64,000 nucleotides of DNA from Pseudonocardia petroleophila (GTDB lineage: Bacteria > Actinomycetota > Actinomycetes > Mycobacteriales > Pseudonocardiaceae). The DNA lies in assembly GCF_014235185.1 (NCBI RefSeq), contig NZ_CP060131.1, forward strand, positions 3,107,501 through 3,171,500, given 5' to 3'. Below the pieces are notes generated by a model that did no database searches, was not told where the DNA came from, and was given only the letters and a program-made list of their open reading frames with translations. Of the stretch, positions 32,432-40,617 are shown in pieces. Numbering within the stretch: position 1 is the first letter of the stretch; each line of letters starts with the position of its first letter. The position numbers were made by a program, and so were the translations under genes.

Positions 32432-32755
32432 GTGCCCCCGCCGCCCGACGCCGTCGCCGCCACGGCCCGCGCCGTCGCCGACGCCGTGGCCGCCCACCCC
32501 GCCGTCGCCCGGCTCGACGGCGGCCCGTGGGGCACCGTCACCTCGCACCTGCCCGGGCGCGGCCGCGTCGACGGCGTCCGGCTCGGCGTCGGCGACGAGC
32601 CCGTCGAGGTCGCGGTCGTCGCCCGCCTGGGTCTCCCGCTGCCGCAGCTGGCCGACGAGCTGGCCGCCGCCGTGCGCGGGGTGCTGGGCCCGGTGCCCGT
32701 CGACGTCACGTTCTCCGACGTCGTGCCCGCGCTCGCCGCCGCCCCCGCGCTGTAG
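32432..32755 (+). CDS. Small Asp23-like protein, 107 residues
   Basis: Short for the family but with the expected pattern: GTVTSHLPGRGRVDGVRLGV, then VEVAVVARLGLPLPQLADEL and VPVDVTFSDVV, the strand-helix order of Asp23/Gls24 domains. No signal peptide. The GTG at 32432 is leaderless by the TACCGT box. It lies between csbD and tig on the same strand and is the third Asp23-like gene in 2.4 kb. Assignment is moderate because the sequence is alanine-, valine- and proline-rich and diverged. Confidence 0.6.
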   Translation: MPPPPDAVAATARAVADAVAAHPAVARLDGGPWGTVTSHLPGRGRVDGVRLGVGDEPVEVAVVARLGLPLPQLADELAAAVRGVLGPVPVDVTFSDVVPALAAAPAL

Positions 32756-32787
32756 CGGCCGGGCGAAGGTCCGGACACCGCCTCACC

Positions 32788-32793
32788 TAGACT
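32788..32793 (+). promoter_or_regulatory. -10 hexamer TAGACT, possible tig promoter
   Basis: About 92 nt upstream of the tig start, leaving an 80-90 nt leader that contains a small hairpin (GCCGT CGGC ACGGC) and a five-codon reading frame. No clear -35. Confidence 0.35.
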
Positions 32794-32871
32794 CGCTCGG
32801 AATGCCGTCGGCACGGCGTCGTACGTGCCGCAATCGCGTCTGTGTTCCGCAGAATGAGGAGTATCCCCACC

Positions 32872-32889
32872 GTGAAGAGCCGATCGTGA
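32872..32889 (+). other. Five-codon minicistron overlapping the tig start
   Basis: GTG AAG AGC CGA TCG TGA runs into the tig GTG (GTGA overlap). GTGAAGAGC occurs twice, 14 bp apart, once in each frame, which suggests a short tandem duplication of the start region. It may couple tig translation to an upstream ribosome site (GAGGAG). Confidence 0.4.
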
Positions 32890-34379
32890 AGAGCACCGTT
32901 GAGCGCCTGAGCCCGACGCGGGTCCGGATCGCCGTCGAGGTGCCCTTCGACGAGCTCAAGCCGGACTTCGACCGCGCGTACAAGAAGATCGCGCAGCAGG
33001 TCTCCGTGCCCGGGTTCCGCAAGGGCAAGGTCCCCGCGCGGATCATCGAGGCCCGCCTCGGCCGCGGTGTCGTCCTCGACGAGGTCGTCAACGCCGCTGT
33101 CCCGACCAAGTACTCCGAGGCCGTCTCCGCCGCCGAGGAGAAGGTCACGCCCATCGGGCGCCCGGACATCGAGGTCACCGAGATCGCCGACGGCGAGCAC
33201 CTCTCGTTCACCGCCGAGGTCGACGTCCGCCCCGAGCTGACGCTGCCCGACCTCGACGGCCTGACGGTCACCGTCGACGACGTCGAGGTCACCGACGCCG
33301 ACGTCGACGAGCAGCTGGAGAACCTGCGCGCGCGCTTCGGCACGCTCGCCGGCGTCGACCGGGCCGCGGCCACCGACGACTTCGTGCTCATCGACCTCTC
33401 CGCCACCGTCGACGGCGTCGCCGTCGAGGAGGCCACCACCAGCGGGTTCTCCTACCAGGTGGGTCAGGGCGGCCTGATCGACGGCCTCGACGAGGCCGTG
33501 CGCGGCATGTCGGCCGACGACGAGAAGACCTTCAGCACGAAGCTCGTGGCCGGCGAGTACGCCGACAAGGACGCCGAGGTCACCGTCAAGGTCACCGCGG
33601 TCAAGGAGCGCACGCTCCCCGACGCCGACGACGAGTTCGCGCAGCTGGCCAGCGAGTTCGACACGCTCGACGAGCTCACCGCCGACCTGCGCGAGCGCAT
33701 GGCCCGCGTCAAGCGCATGGAGCAGGTCTCGCAGGCCCGCGACAAGGTGCTCGACGCGCTCGTCGACGGCACCGAGGTGCCGCTGCCGGAGAGCATCGTC
33801 GCCGCCGAGGTCGAGTCCACCACGCACGACGCGATCCACGGCTTCGACCACGACGAGGACAAGTTCGCCGCGCAGCTCGAGAGCGACGGCAGCAGCCGCG
33901 AGCAGTTCGACGCCGAGACGCGCGAGGAGGCCGAGAAGTCGGTCCGCACCCGCCTCGTGCTCGACGCCCTCGCCGACGCCGAGCAGGTGAGCGTCAACGA
34001 CCAGGAGCTCACCGAGCGCATCGTCTACCAGGCCCAGCAGTACCGGATGCCGCCCGAGGAGTTCGTGCGCCGCATCCAGGAGGCCGGGCAGCTCGGCGCG
34101 ATCTACGCCGACGTGCGCCGCACCAAGGCCCTCATCACCGCGGTCCGCGCGGCCACCGTCACCGACGCCTCGGGCGCCACGATCGACCTCTCCGACCTGC
34201 TCGGCGACGAGGACGACGGCATCGAGGTCACCGAGGTGCCCGGCGAGGTCGTCGAGACCGAGGACGCGGCTGCGGACACGGAGACGGACGCGGCCACGGA
34301 CACGGACGCGGACACGGACGCGGCCACGGACGAGGCCGCCGCCGAGCCCACCGACGAGAAGACGCCCAGCGGCTCCTGA
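32886..34379 (+). CDS. tig: Trigger factor, ribosome-associated chaperone
   Basis: 497 residues. The N-terminal ribosome-binding domain includes the signature GFRKGKVP (residues about 47-54); the middle FKBP-type peptidyl-prolyl isomerase domain (about 155-240) and the C-terminal chaperone domain follow. It binds nascent chains at the exit tunnel. The C-terminus carries an acidic tail rich in DT and EDA repeats (about residues 450-497), common in actinobacteria. Start chosen at GTG 32886 to give the conserved VKSTVERLSPTRVRI; see the minicistron. It heads the block tig-clpP1-clpP2-clpX, folding next to degradation. Confidence 0.97.
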   Translation: MKSTVERLSPTRVRIAVEVPFDELKPDFDRAYKKIAQQVSVPGFRKGKVPARIIEARLGRGVVLDEVVNAAVPTKYSEAVSAAEEKVTPIGRPDIEVTEIADGEHLSFTAEVDVRPELTLPDLDGLTVTVDDVEVTDADVDEQLENLRARFGTLAGVDRAAATDDFVLIDLSATVDGVAVEEATTSGFSYQVGQGGLIDGLDEAVRGMSADDEKTFSTKLVAGEYADKDAEVTVKVTAVKERTLPDADDEFAQLASEFDTLDELTADLRERMARVKRMEQVSQARDKVLDALVDGTEVPLPESIVAAEVESTTHDAIHGFDHDEDKFAAQLESDGSSREQFDAETREEAEKSVRTRLVLDALADAEQVSVNDQELTERIVYQAQQYRMPPEEFVRRIQEAGQLGAIYADVRRTKALITAVRAATVTDASGATIDLSDLLGDEDDGIEVTEVPGEVVETEDAAADTETDAATDTDADTDAATDEAAAEPTDEKTPSGS

Positions 34380-34386
34380 GCCGGGC

Positions 34387-34404
34387 AACACGCCCAGAGC
34401 GAAC
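34387..34404. promoter_or_regulatory. Candidate ClgR box upstream of clpP1
   Basis: AACACGCCCAGAGCGAAC fits the corynebacterial ClgR consensus as I remember it (WNNWCGCYNANRGCGWWS), with the core CGC-N5-GCG. It is 90 bp before the clpP1 start, and ClgR activates clpP1P2 in several actinobacteria. A TAGGGT at 34443-34448 could be the -10. Confidence 0.6.
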
Positions 34405-34493
34405 AACCGGTCCGAACGCGGCGGGCACGACGCCCGTCCGCGTAGGGTCGGCCAGGACGAACACGCGAGCTGATCAGCAGAAGGCAGGGTGAA

Positions 34494-35180
34494 GTGAGGA
34501 CCCACGAAACCGGTTCGCGTACCGCGGACCGTCTCCTCGGAGCCGACATGCGACGCGGCGGAGCGCCGGCGTCGCTGACGCTGTCGGACTCGGTGTACGA
34601 GCGGTTGCTGCAGCAGCGGATCATCGTGCTCGGCCAGCAGGTCGACGACGACATCGCCAACCGCATCGCCGCGCAGATGCTGCTGCTGTCGGCGGAGGAC
34701 CCCACCGCCGACATCCAGCTCTACATCAACTCCCCGGGCGGCTCGGTGTCGGCCGGCATGGCCATCTTCGACACCATGGAGTTCGTGCCCTGCGACGTCG
34801 CGACGTTCGCGATGGGGCTGGCGGCGTCGATGGGGCAGTTCCTGCTCTCGGCCGGGGCGCGGGGCAAGCGCTACGCCCTGCCGCACGCGCGGATCATGAT
34901 GCACCAGCCGTCGTCCGGCGTCGGTGGTCAGGAGTCCGACATCGTGATCCAGGCCGAGCAGTCCCGGCTGCTCAAGCGCGAGCTGGCCGAGCTGATCGCC
35001 GAGCACACCGGCCAGACGGTCGAGAAGGTCACGGCCGACTCGGAGCGCGACCGCTGGTTCCGCGCCCCCGAGGCCAAGGAGTACGGCTTCGTCGACCACG
35101 TCATCACGCGCGCCGGGCAGCTGCCCGACGGCAACGAGAGCATCGGCAACGAGTCCAACGGGAACGGGAGCGCGAAGTGA
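34494..35180 (+). CDS. clpP1: ATP-dependent Clp protease proteolytic subunit 1
   Basis: 228 residues. Catalytic serine 112 ([11 protein letters not shown]), histidine 137 (IMMHQPS) and the aspartate after the EYGFVDHV region form the Clp serine-protease triad. In actinobacteria ClpP1 and ClpP2 form a mixed tetradecamer that is essential. GTG at 34494 has AAGG nearby. The stop overlaps clpP2 by 4 bp. The C-terminal tail is asparagine- and glycine-rich ([15 protein letters not shown]). Confidence 0.97.
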   Translation: MRTHETGSRTADRLLGADMRRGGAPASLTLSDSVYERLLQQRIIVLGQQVDDDIANRIAAQMLLLSAEDPTADIQLYINSPGGSVSAGMAIFDTMEFVPCDVATFAMGLAASMGQFLLSAGARGKRYALPHARIMMHQPSSGVGGQESDIVIQAEQSRLLKRELAELIAEHTGQTVEKVTADSERDRWFRAPEAKEYGFVDHVITRAGQLPDGNESIGNESNGNGSAK

Positions 35181-35806
35181 GCCAGTTCCACTCGCCGCAG
35201 TCGCGGTACGTGCTGCCGTCCTTCGTGGAGCGCACGAGCTACGGGGTCAAGGAGTCGAACCCGTACAACAAGCTGTTCGAGGAGCGCATCATCTTCCTCG
35301 GCGTGCAGATCGACGACGCGTCGGCCAACGACGTCATGGCGCAGCTGCTGTGCCTGGAGTCGGCCGACCCCGACCGCGAGATCAGCATGTACATCAACTC
35401 GCCCGGCGGGTCGTTCACGTCGCTGATGGCCATCTACGACACCATGCAGTTCATCCGCCCCGACATCCAGACGGTCTGCCTCGGGCAGGCCGCGTCGGCC
35501 GCGGCCGTGCTGCTGGCCGCCGGCACCCCGGGGCGTCGCCTCGCGGTGCAGAACGCCCGGGTCCTGATCCACCAGCCCGCCACGGAGGGCACCTACGGCC
35601 AGGTCTCGGACCTCGAGATCCAGGCCGCGGAGATCTCCCGGGTGCGCAAGCTGATGGAGGCCACGCTCGCCAAGCACACCGGCAAGAGCGAGGAGCAGGT
35701 CCGCCTCGACGTCGAGCGGGACAAGATCCTCACGGCCGTCGAGGCCAAGGAGTACGGGATCGTCGACGAGATCATCCAGAGCCGGAAGCTCTCCGCCGTC
35801 TCCTAG
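35177..35806 (+). CDS. clpP2: ATP-dependent Clp protease proteolytic subunit 2
   Basis: 209 residues. Serine 107 ([13 protein letters not shown]) and histidine 132 (VLIHQPA) of the triad are present. The [15 protein letters not shown] entry is typical of ClpP2, which pairs with ClpP1 and carries the ring that docks ClpX or ClpC. GTG start overlaps the clpP1 stop (GTGA), so the two are made in equal amounts. A strong terminator follows, separating clpX. Confidence 0.97.
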   Translation: MSQFHSPQSRYVLPSFVERTSYGVKESNPYNKLFEERIIFLGVQIDDASANDVMAQLLCLESADPDREISMYINSPGGSFTSLMAIYDTMQFIRPDIQTVCLGQAASAAAVLLAAGTPGRRLAVQNARVLIHQPATEGTYGQVSDLEIQAAEISRVRKLMEATLAKHTGKSEEQVRLDVERDKILTAVEAKEYGIVDEIIQSRKLSAVS

Positions 35807-35829
35807 TGCGGATCGGCTGCACCACCTGC

Positions 35830-35861
35830 GTCGGTACCGGGTTCCTACGCCCGGTACCGAC
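35830..35861 (+). terminator. Terminator after clpP2
   Basis: Perfect 12-bp stem (GTCGGTACCGGG and complement), 8-nt loop, 23 nt after the stop; clpX would then need its own promoter in the 120-bp spacer. Confidence 0.8.
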
Positions 35862-35983
35862 CGTCCGCCGACACGTCGCCGAATCGGAGCACCGTGATGC
35901 TCCCCCGGGGACGGGTCGGGCGGGTACCGTCACGAGGGCGTGTCCGACCCAGGGCGCGCCAGATGGGACTGGGGTCTGCACTC

Positions 35984-37267
35984 ATGGCACGCATCGGTGA
36001 TGGCGGTGACCTGCTCAAGTGCTCGTTCTGCGGCAAGAGCCAGAAGCAGGTCAAGAAACTGATCGCCGGACCTGGCGTCTACATCTGCGACGAGTGCATC
36101 GATCTCTGCAACGAGATCATCGAGGAAGAGCTGGCCGAGGCCGGTGAGGTGAAGCTCGACGAGCTCCCGAAGCCCGCCGAGATCCACGACTTCCTCGACC
36201 AGTACGTGGTGGGCCAGAGCCGCACGAAGCGCACGCTCTCCGTGGCGGTCTACAACCACTACAAGCGGATCCAGGCGGGCGACAAGGGCCGCGGGCCCGA
36301 CGGCGACGGCGTGGAGCTGTCGAAGTCCAACATCCTCATGCTCGGCCCCACGGGCTGCGGCAAGACCTACCTGGCGCAGACGCTCGCGAAGCTGCTGAAC
36401 GTCCCGTTCGCCATCGCCGACGCCACCGCCCTCACCGAGGCCGGGTACGTCGGCGAGGACGTCGAGAACATCCTCCTGAAGCTCATCCAGGCGGCCGACT
36501 ACGACGTCAAGCGGGCCGAGACCGGCATCATCTACATCGACGAGGTCGACAAAATCGCCCGCAAGAGCGAGAACCCGTCGATCACGCGCGACGTGTCCGG
36601 CGAGGGTGTGCAGCAGGCGCTGCTGAAGATCCTCGAGGGCACCACCGCGAGCGTCCCGCCGCAGGGCGGCCGTAAGCACCCGCACCAGGAGTTCATCCAG
36701 ATCGACACGACGAACGTGCTGTTCATCGTGGCCGGGGCCTTCGCGGGCCTGGAGAAGATCATCGGTGATCGGGTCGGGCGCCGCGGTCTGGGCTTCGGGG
36801 CGGAGATCCGCTCGAAGAACGACCTGGAGTCCGCCGAGAGCTTCGGCGACACCATGCCCGAGGACCTCATCAAGTTCGGCCTCATCCCCGAGTTCATCGG
36901 CCGCCTCCCCGTCGTCGCCTCGGTGACGTCGCTCGACAAGGAGGCCCTGGTCAAGATCCTGACCGAGCCGCGCAACGCGCTGGTGAAGCAGTACTACAAG
37001 CTGTTCGAGATGGACGGCGTGGAGCTCGAGTTCACCGACGACGCGCTGGAGGCGGTGGCCGACCAGGCCATCCTGCGCGGCACCGGGGCCCGCGGGCTGC
37101 GCGCGATCATGGAGGAGGTCCTCCTCCCCGTCATGTACGACATCCCGAGCCGCGACGACGTCGCCAAGGTCGTCGTCACCGAGCAGACGGTGCGCAGCAA
37201 CGTCAACCCGACGATCGTGCCGCGCACCCCGGCCCGCCGCGAGCCGCGCCGCGACCGCTCCGCGTAA
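35984..37267 (+). CDS. clpX: ATP-dependent Clp protease ATP-binding subunit ClpX
   Basis: 427 residues. The N-terminal zinc-binding domain has [20 protein letters not shown] and CDECIDLC (two C-x2-C pairs). The AAA+ domain has Walker A GPTGCGKT, pore loop GYVGEDVEN, Walker [11 protein letters not shown], and the IGF-like loop near [16 protein letters not shown] that docks ClpP. It unfolds tagged substrates and feeds them to ClpP1P2. ATG at 35984 chosen to begin at [17 protein letters not shown]; upstream in-frame starts would add nonconserved sequence. Confidence 0.97.
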   Translation: MARIGDGGDLLKCSFCGKSQKQVKKLIAGPGVYICDECIDLCNEIIEEELAEAGEVKLDELPKPAEIHDFLDQYVVGQSRTKRTLSVAVYNHYKRIQAGDKGRGPDGDGVELSKSNILMLGPTGCGKTYLAQTLAKLLNVPFAIADATALTEAGYVGEDVENILLKLIQAADYDVKRAETGIIYIDEVDKIARKSENPSITRDVSGEGVQQALLKILEGTTASVPPQGGRKHPHQEFIQIDTTNVLFIVAGAFAGLEKIIGDRVGRRGLGFGAEIRSKNDLESAESFGDTMPEDLIKFGLIPEFIGRLPVVASVTSLDKEALVKILTEPRNALVKQYYKLFEMDGVELEFTDDALEAVADQAILRGTGARGLRAIMEEVLLPVMYDIPSRDDVAKVVVTEQTVRSNVNPTIVPRTPARREPRRDRSA

Positions 37268-37289
37268 CCGCCCGACCGCACCGCGCGAC

Positions 37290-37319
37290 ACGCCGGCCCC
37301 GATCCGTCGGGGCCGGCGT
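37290..37319 (+). terminator. Terminator after clpX
   Basis: Perfect 13-bp stem (ACGCCGGCCCCGA and complement) around TCCG, 22 nt past the stop. Confidence 0.85.
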
Positions 37320-37396
37320 CCTGCGGTTGCGGGGGCGGGTACCCCGACTTACGTTCACCCCCGGTTCAGCGGTGACGCACGACTAAGGGGTAGACG

Positions 37397-38794
37397 ATGG
37401 CAGCAGGGTTCCTGCAACGCGAACGGATCGTCGCCCCACCGGGGTGGAGTCGCTGGCTGATCCCGCCGGCGGCACTCTCGATCCACCTGGCGATCGGCCA
37501 GGCGTACGCGTGGAGCGTGTTCAAGACGCCGCTGGCCGACACCATCCTGGCCGGCAACCCGAGCGCGGGCGTGCTCAGCGCGCTGCCGTTCACCCTCGGC
37601 ATCATCATGCTGGGGCTCTCGGCCGCGCTGTTCGGCACGAAGGTCGACGCCAACGGGCCGCGCTGGGCGATGGTCGTGGCGACCTCGTGCTTCGTCGCCG
37701 GGTTCCTCATCTCCGCGCTCGGGATGTTCCTGGGCCAGTTCTGGCTCGTCGTCGTCGGGTACGGGTTCGTCGGCGGCATCGGCCTGGGCGTCGGGTACAT
37801 CTCGCCGGTGTCCACGCTGATCAAGTGGTTCCCGGACCGGCCCGGCCTGTCCACCGGCATCGCGATCATGGGCTTCGGCGGTGGCGCGCTCATCGCGACC
37901 CCGCTGACGACGTCGCTGCTCGGGGCGTTCGGCGGCTCCGGCGAGGGTGCGCAGGCCGGTGGCGTCGGGCAGACGTTCCTCGTCATGGGCCTGATCTACG
38001 CGGTGTTCATGTCGGTGGGCTGGATCCTGATCCGGGTCCCCGCACCGGACTGGAAGCCGGAGGGCTGGGAGCCCTCGCAGCAGAAGACCGGCTCGCTGAT
38101 CAGCACCGCGAACGTGTCGGCGGCCAACGCGATCAAGACGCCGCAGTTCTGGCTGCTCTGGGTCGTGCTGTGCTTCAACGTCACCGCCGGCATCGGCATC
38201 CTGGAGCGCGCGTCACCGATCTTCCAGGACTTCTTCCGCGACTCCAGCCCCGCCGAGACCATCGCCGCGTCGGCGGCCGGGTTCGTCGCGATCCTGTCGC
38301 TGGCCAACGCGCTCGGCCGGATCCTGTGGTCGTCGCTGTCGGACGTGCTGGGCCGTAAGAACATGTACCGGATCTACCTGGGCGTCGGCGCGCTGCTCTA
38401 CCTGCTGATCACGCTGACGACGAACTCGAACCGGGTCGTCTTCCTGATCAGCGCCCTGTTCATCCTGTCGTTCTACGGCGCCGGCTTCGCGACCGTGCCC
38501 GCCTACCTGCGCGACCTGTTCGGCACCTACCAGGTCGGCGCGATCCACGGCCGGCTGCTCACCGCGTGGTCCACGGCCGGCGTGCTCGGCCCGGTGATCG
38601 TCAACGCGATCGCCGATGCGCAGATCGCCGCGGGCGTCGAGGGCCCGGGGCGCTACACGCTCGCGTTCTCGATCATGATCGGGCTGCTGGTGATCGCGTT
38701 CGTCTGCAACGAGCTGATTAAGCCGGTCGACCCGAAGCACCACGAACCCGCGGCCGAGGACAGGGCCACCACCACGGCAGGAGCACAGGCATGA
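37397..38794 (+). CDS. MFS transporter, oxalate/formate antiporter (OFA) family
   Basis: 465 residues, about 12 membrane helices. The entry RWLIPPAALSIHLAIGQAYA and YAWSVFKTPL are OFA signatures; GYGFVGGIGLGVGYISPVST and KWFPDRPGLSTGIAIMGFGG mark the first half. OFA carriers exchange or import small carboxylates such as oxalate, formate or lactate. Its stop overlaps a 46-codon membrane protein (ATGA), a companion often found with this family. A region of 77 bp after the clpX terminator holds the promoter. Substrate unknown. Confidence 0.88.
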   Translation: MAAGFLQRERIVAPPGWSRWLIPPAALSIHLAIGQAYAWSVFKTPLADTILAGNPSAGVLSALPFTLGIIMLGLSAALFGTKVDANGPRWAMVVATSCFVAGFLISALGMFLGQFWLVVVGYGFVGGIGLGVGYISPVSTLIKWFPDRPGLSTGIAIMGFGGGALIATPLTTSLLGAFGGSGEGAQAGGVGQTFLVMGLIYAVFMSVGWILIRVPAPDWKPEGWEPSQQKTGSLISTANVSAANAIKTPQFWLLWVVLCFNVTAGIGILERASPIFQDFFRDSSPAETIAASAAGFVAILSLANALGRILWSSLSDVLGRKNMYRIYLGVGALLYLLITLTTNSNRVVFLISALFILSFYGAGFATVPAYLRDLFGTYQVGAIHGRLLTAWSTAGVLGPVIVNAIADAQIAAGVEGPGRYTLAFSIMIGLLVIAFVCNELIKPVDPKHHEPAAEDRATTTAGAQA

Positions 38795-38931
38795 CCACCC
38801 TCGGCTCGGCGGGCAGTCGCACCCCGCTGTTCTACGTCCTGATCGTCCTGGCCTGGCTGTGGGTGGCGGTGCCGTTCGCTTACGGCCTGTTCCAGCTGCT
38901 CGTCAAGATCCCGGCGCTGTTCGCCGGGTGA
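38791..38931 (+). CDS. Small membrane protein, MFS companion subunit
   Basis: 46 residues: MTTLGSAGSRTPLFYVLIVL with one membrane helix (about 13-35) and a short tail LVKIPALFAG. The ATG overlaps the MFS stop by 4 bp, so the two are translated together. Small single-helix partners of OFA-type MFS carriers occur in actinobacteria and are annotated as MFS small subunits; a stabilising or regulatory role is inferred. It is too short for most gene-length cutoffs. Confidence 0.8.
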   Translation: MTTLGSAGSRTPLFYVLIVLAWLWVAVPFAYGLFQLLVKIPALFAG

Positions 38932-38933
38932 GC

Positions 38934-38939
38934 TACGGT
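38934..38939 (+). promoter_or_regulatory. -10 hexamer TACGGT, leaderless DUF6457 gene
   Basis: Seven bases before the GTG at 38947. Confidence 0.55.
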
Positions 38940-38946
38940 CGGCACC

Positions 38947-39219
38947 GTGAGTGGAAGCCCTGATGCGAACGCCCTGTCCGAGTGGGTCACCGCGGTGTCC
39001 CGGGAGCTGGGCCTGGAGGGCGCGGTCGACTCCGTCGGGATCGTCGACCTCGTCCTGGACCTGACGGCCGACGTCGCCCACGGCGTCAGCCGTCCGGGGG
39101 CCCCGGTCACCGCGTTCCTGATCGGGGTGGCCGCGGGCCGGGCCGAGGACCCGGCGGTCGCCGCCCGCGACCACGCCGCGCGGATCTCCGAGCTGGCCGC
39201 GGGGTGGGGGAAGTCCTGA
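38947..39219 (+). CDS. DUF6457 domain protein
   Basis: 90 residues, helical: DANALSEWVTAVSRELGLEG, VDLVLDLTADVAHGVSRPGA and ARISELAAGWGKS fit DUF6457, which also occurs fused to MobA-type molybdopterin nucleotidyltransferases in actinobacteria. Here it stands alone, with no molybdenum gene beside it in the window. GTG start is leaderless. OFA carriers sometimes accompany formate dehydrogenase genes, which use molybdopterin, so a link to formate metabolism is possible but only suggested. Confidence 0.78.
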   Translation: MSGSPDANALSEWVTAVSRELGLEGAVDSVGIVDLVLDLTADVAHGVSRPGAPVTAFLIGVAAGRAEDPAVAARDHAARISELAAGWGKS

Positions 39220-39222
39220 CGG

Positions 39223-39645
39223 TCAGGCCGTCATGTCCAGCTGGGCGATGACCTTCGTCGGGACCAGCCGCACGAGCAGCTCACCGGGCACGCCGTTGCG
39301 CCGGCCGAACTCCTCCGCGCGGTCGGCGCCCATGTAGCGCCCGCCGATCTCGGTGGCGCTGCGCAGCAGCTCGGCCGGGTGATCCGACGTGTGCGCGACG
39401 CCCTGGACCTGGACGAACCCGAACGGCGGCACCTCGGAGTCGACGCAGATCACCAGGCGGGGGTCGCGGGCGATCGCCCGCCCCTTCGCCGTCGCGGCGC
39501 CGGTGTTGAACAGCAGGTCGTCGCCCTCGACGACGAACCAGATCGGCGCCACCAGCGGGCGGCCGTCGGCGGCGACGAAGCCGAGCTTGCCGGTGCGGGT
39601 GCCGTCCGAGAGGAACGCGCGGATCTCGGGGGTCAGTTCGCTCAT
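39223..39645 (-). CDS. PPOX class F420-dependent oxidoreductase-like protein
   Basis: 140 residues, split-barrel fold: GKLGFVAADGRPLVAPIWFV then LLFNTGAATAKGRAIARDPR and VQGVAHTSDHPAEL. The pattern matches the F420-binding group of the pyridoxamine-oxidase-like family (Rv1155-type). Substrate unknown. TAGGCT lies 6 nt before the ATG at 39645, so the message is probably leaderless. Ends 3 bp from the convergent DUF6457 gene. Confidence 0.87.
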   Translation of the reverse strand: MSELTPEIRAFLSDGTRTGKLGFVAADGRPLVAPIWFVVEGDDLLFNTGAATAKGRAIARDPRLVICVDSEVPPFGFVQVQGVAHTSDHPAELLRSATEIGGRYMGADRAEEFGRRNGVPGELLVRLVPTKVIAQLDMTA

Positions 39646-39651
39646 GCCGCG

Positions 39652-39657
39652 AGCCTA
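39652..39657 (-). promoter_or_regulatory. -10 hexamer TAGGCT, leaderless F420-type gene
   Basis: Six bases before the ATG at 39645. Confidence 0.55.
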
Positions 39658-39843
39658 GGGTCGGCCGCGCGGGGTGCGGTGTGCCCGGTGCCCGCCGCGC
39701 CGGAACGGTCGTCACGCAGCACGGACCGCCCGGTCACGAGCCGTGGCGACGAGTCGGCGGCGCGGCACCGGTCCCGGACGCGGGCGCGCAGCCCCGACGG
39801 TCGTTAGGCTTGCTCCCGAGAGCTGTGGCGGAGGGAGACGGGC

Positions 39844-40581
39844 ATGCGCACGGTCAGCGGGATCGCCCGTCGGATCCAGGTGCTGGGGCGCTCGTTCCGG
39901 CCCGCGGTGGTGCCCGTCGCGGCGGTGCGGCCGCTCGCGGCCGGGCGCACCCCGCTGCTGTCGGACCGCATCGGCGACCAGCGGCGCGCGGGCGTGGTGC
40001 TCGACCAGATGGACGGCACCACCTGCGGCAGCGCGGTGCTCGTCGCGCTCGCGGCGTGGGCCGACCCGGAGGAGATGCGCCGCCTCGACGGGCCGTCGGG
40101 CGCGCCGGGGGGCCTGGCCGCGGTGGGGGAGCGCGGCACCGCCACCGCCCCCGCGGTGAGCCCGGGGTTCTCCGCGCGCTACGACGCCCGGCAGAAGCAG
40201 GTGCACCGCGAGTCGGCCGGGCTCTGGCCGCGGGCGTTCGGCACCCCGCCCTGGGGGATCGTGCGCTGGCTGCGGCGCAACGTGCCCGCCGCCGGCCCGT
40301 ACCGCGTGCGGCTCGTCGACGACCGGGACGCGCGGGACGTCGCCGGCGTCGTCGACGCGGTCGGGGTGGCGCTGCGGGCCGGGCGCCCGGTCCCGCTGCT
40401 CGTGGGCGCGGCGATCCCGCGGCACTACGTCATGGCGATCGGCCTGCACGAGGGCGGCTGGAAGGTCTACGAGCCCACCAGCGGCCAGGTCCGGGCGCTG
40501 GACCCGGCCCGGATCGGCGCCCGCACGCTGGGCCGGACCCTGGGCTTCGACCGCCTGCACGCCGCCTTCCTGCCCTCCTGA
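39844..40581 (+). CDS. Unknown protein, possible papain-like cysteine peptidase fold
   Basis: 245 residues, no recognised family. It has Gln55 and Cys61 in DQMDGTTCGSAVLV, and H194 in PRHYVMAIGLHEGGWKVYEP with E210; Gln-x5-Cys, then His, then an acidic residue is the arrangement of papain-fold and C39-like peptidases. The Q-x5-C spacing and small residue after Cys support a real active site. No signal peptide. GGAGGGAGAC precedes the ATG by a few bases. It lies 36 bp upstream of valS. The assignment is by motif only, so it remains a hypothesis. Confidence 0.65.
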   Translation: MRTVSGIARRIQVLGRSFRPAVVPVAAVRPLAAGRTPLLSDRIGDQRRAGVVLDQMDGTTCGSAVLVALAAWADPEEMRRLDGPSGAPGGLAAVGERGTATAPAVSPGFSARYDARQKQVHRESAGLWPRAFGTPPWGIVRWLRRNVPAAGPYRVRLVDDRDARDVAGVVDAVGVALRAGRPVPLLVGAAIPRHYVMAIGLHEGGWKVYEPTSGQVRALDPARIGARTLGRTLGFDRLHAAFLPS

Positions 40582-40604
40582 ACAAGCCGGTCGACGGCGG
40601 CTCG

Positions 40605-40610
40605 TAGACT
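40605..40610 (+). promoter_or_regulatory. -10 hexamer TAGACT, leaderless valS
   Basis: Seven bases before the GTG at 40618. Confidence 0.6.
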
Positions 40611-40617
40611 TGGTGGG

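Noticed and set aside
32788-32885. Riboswitch or attenuator in the tig leader
   Set aside because: The leader is under 100 nt with one small hairpin and no terminator; the minicistron explains the unusual part better.
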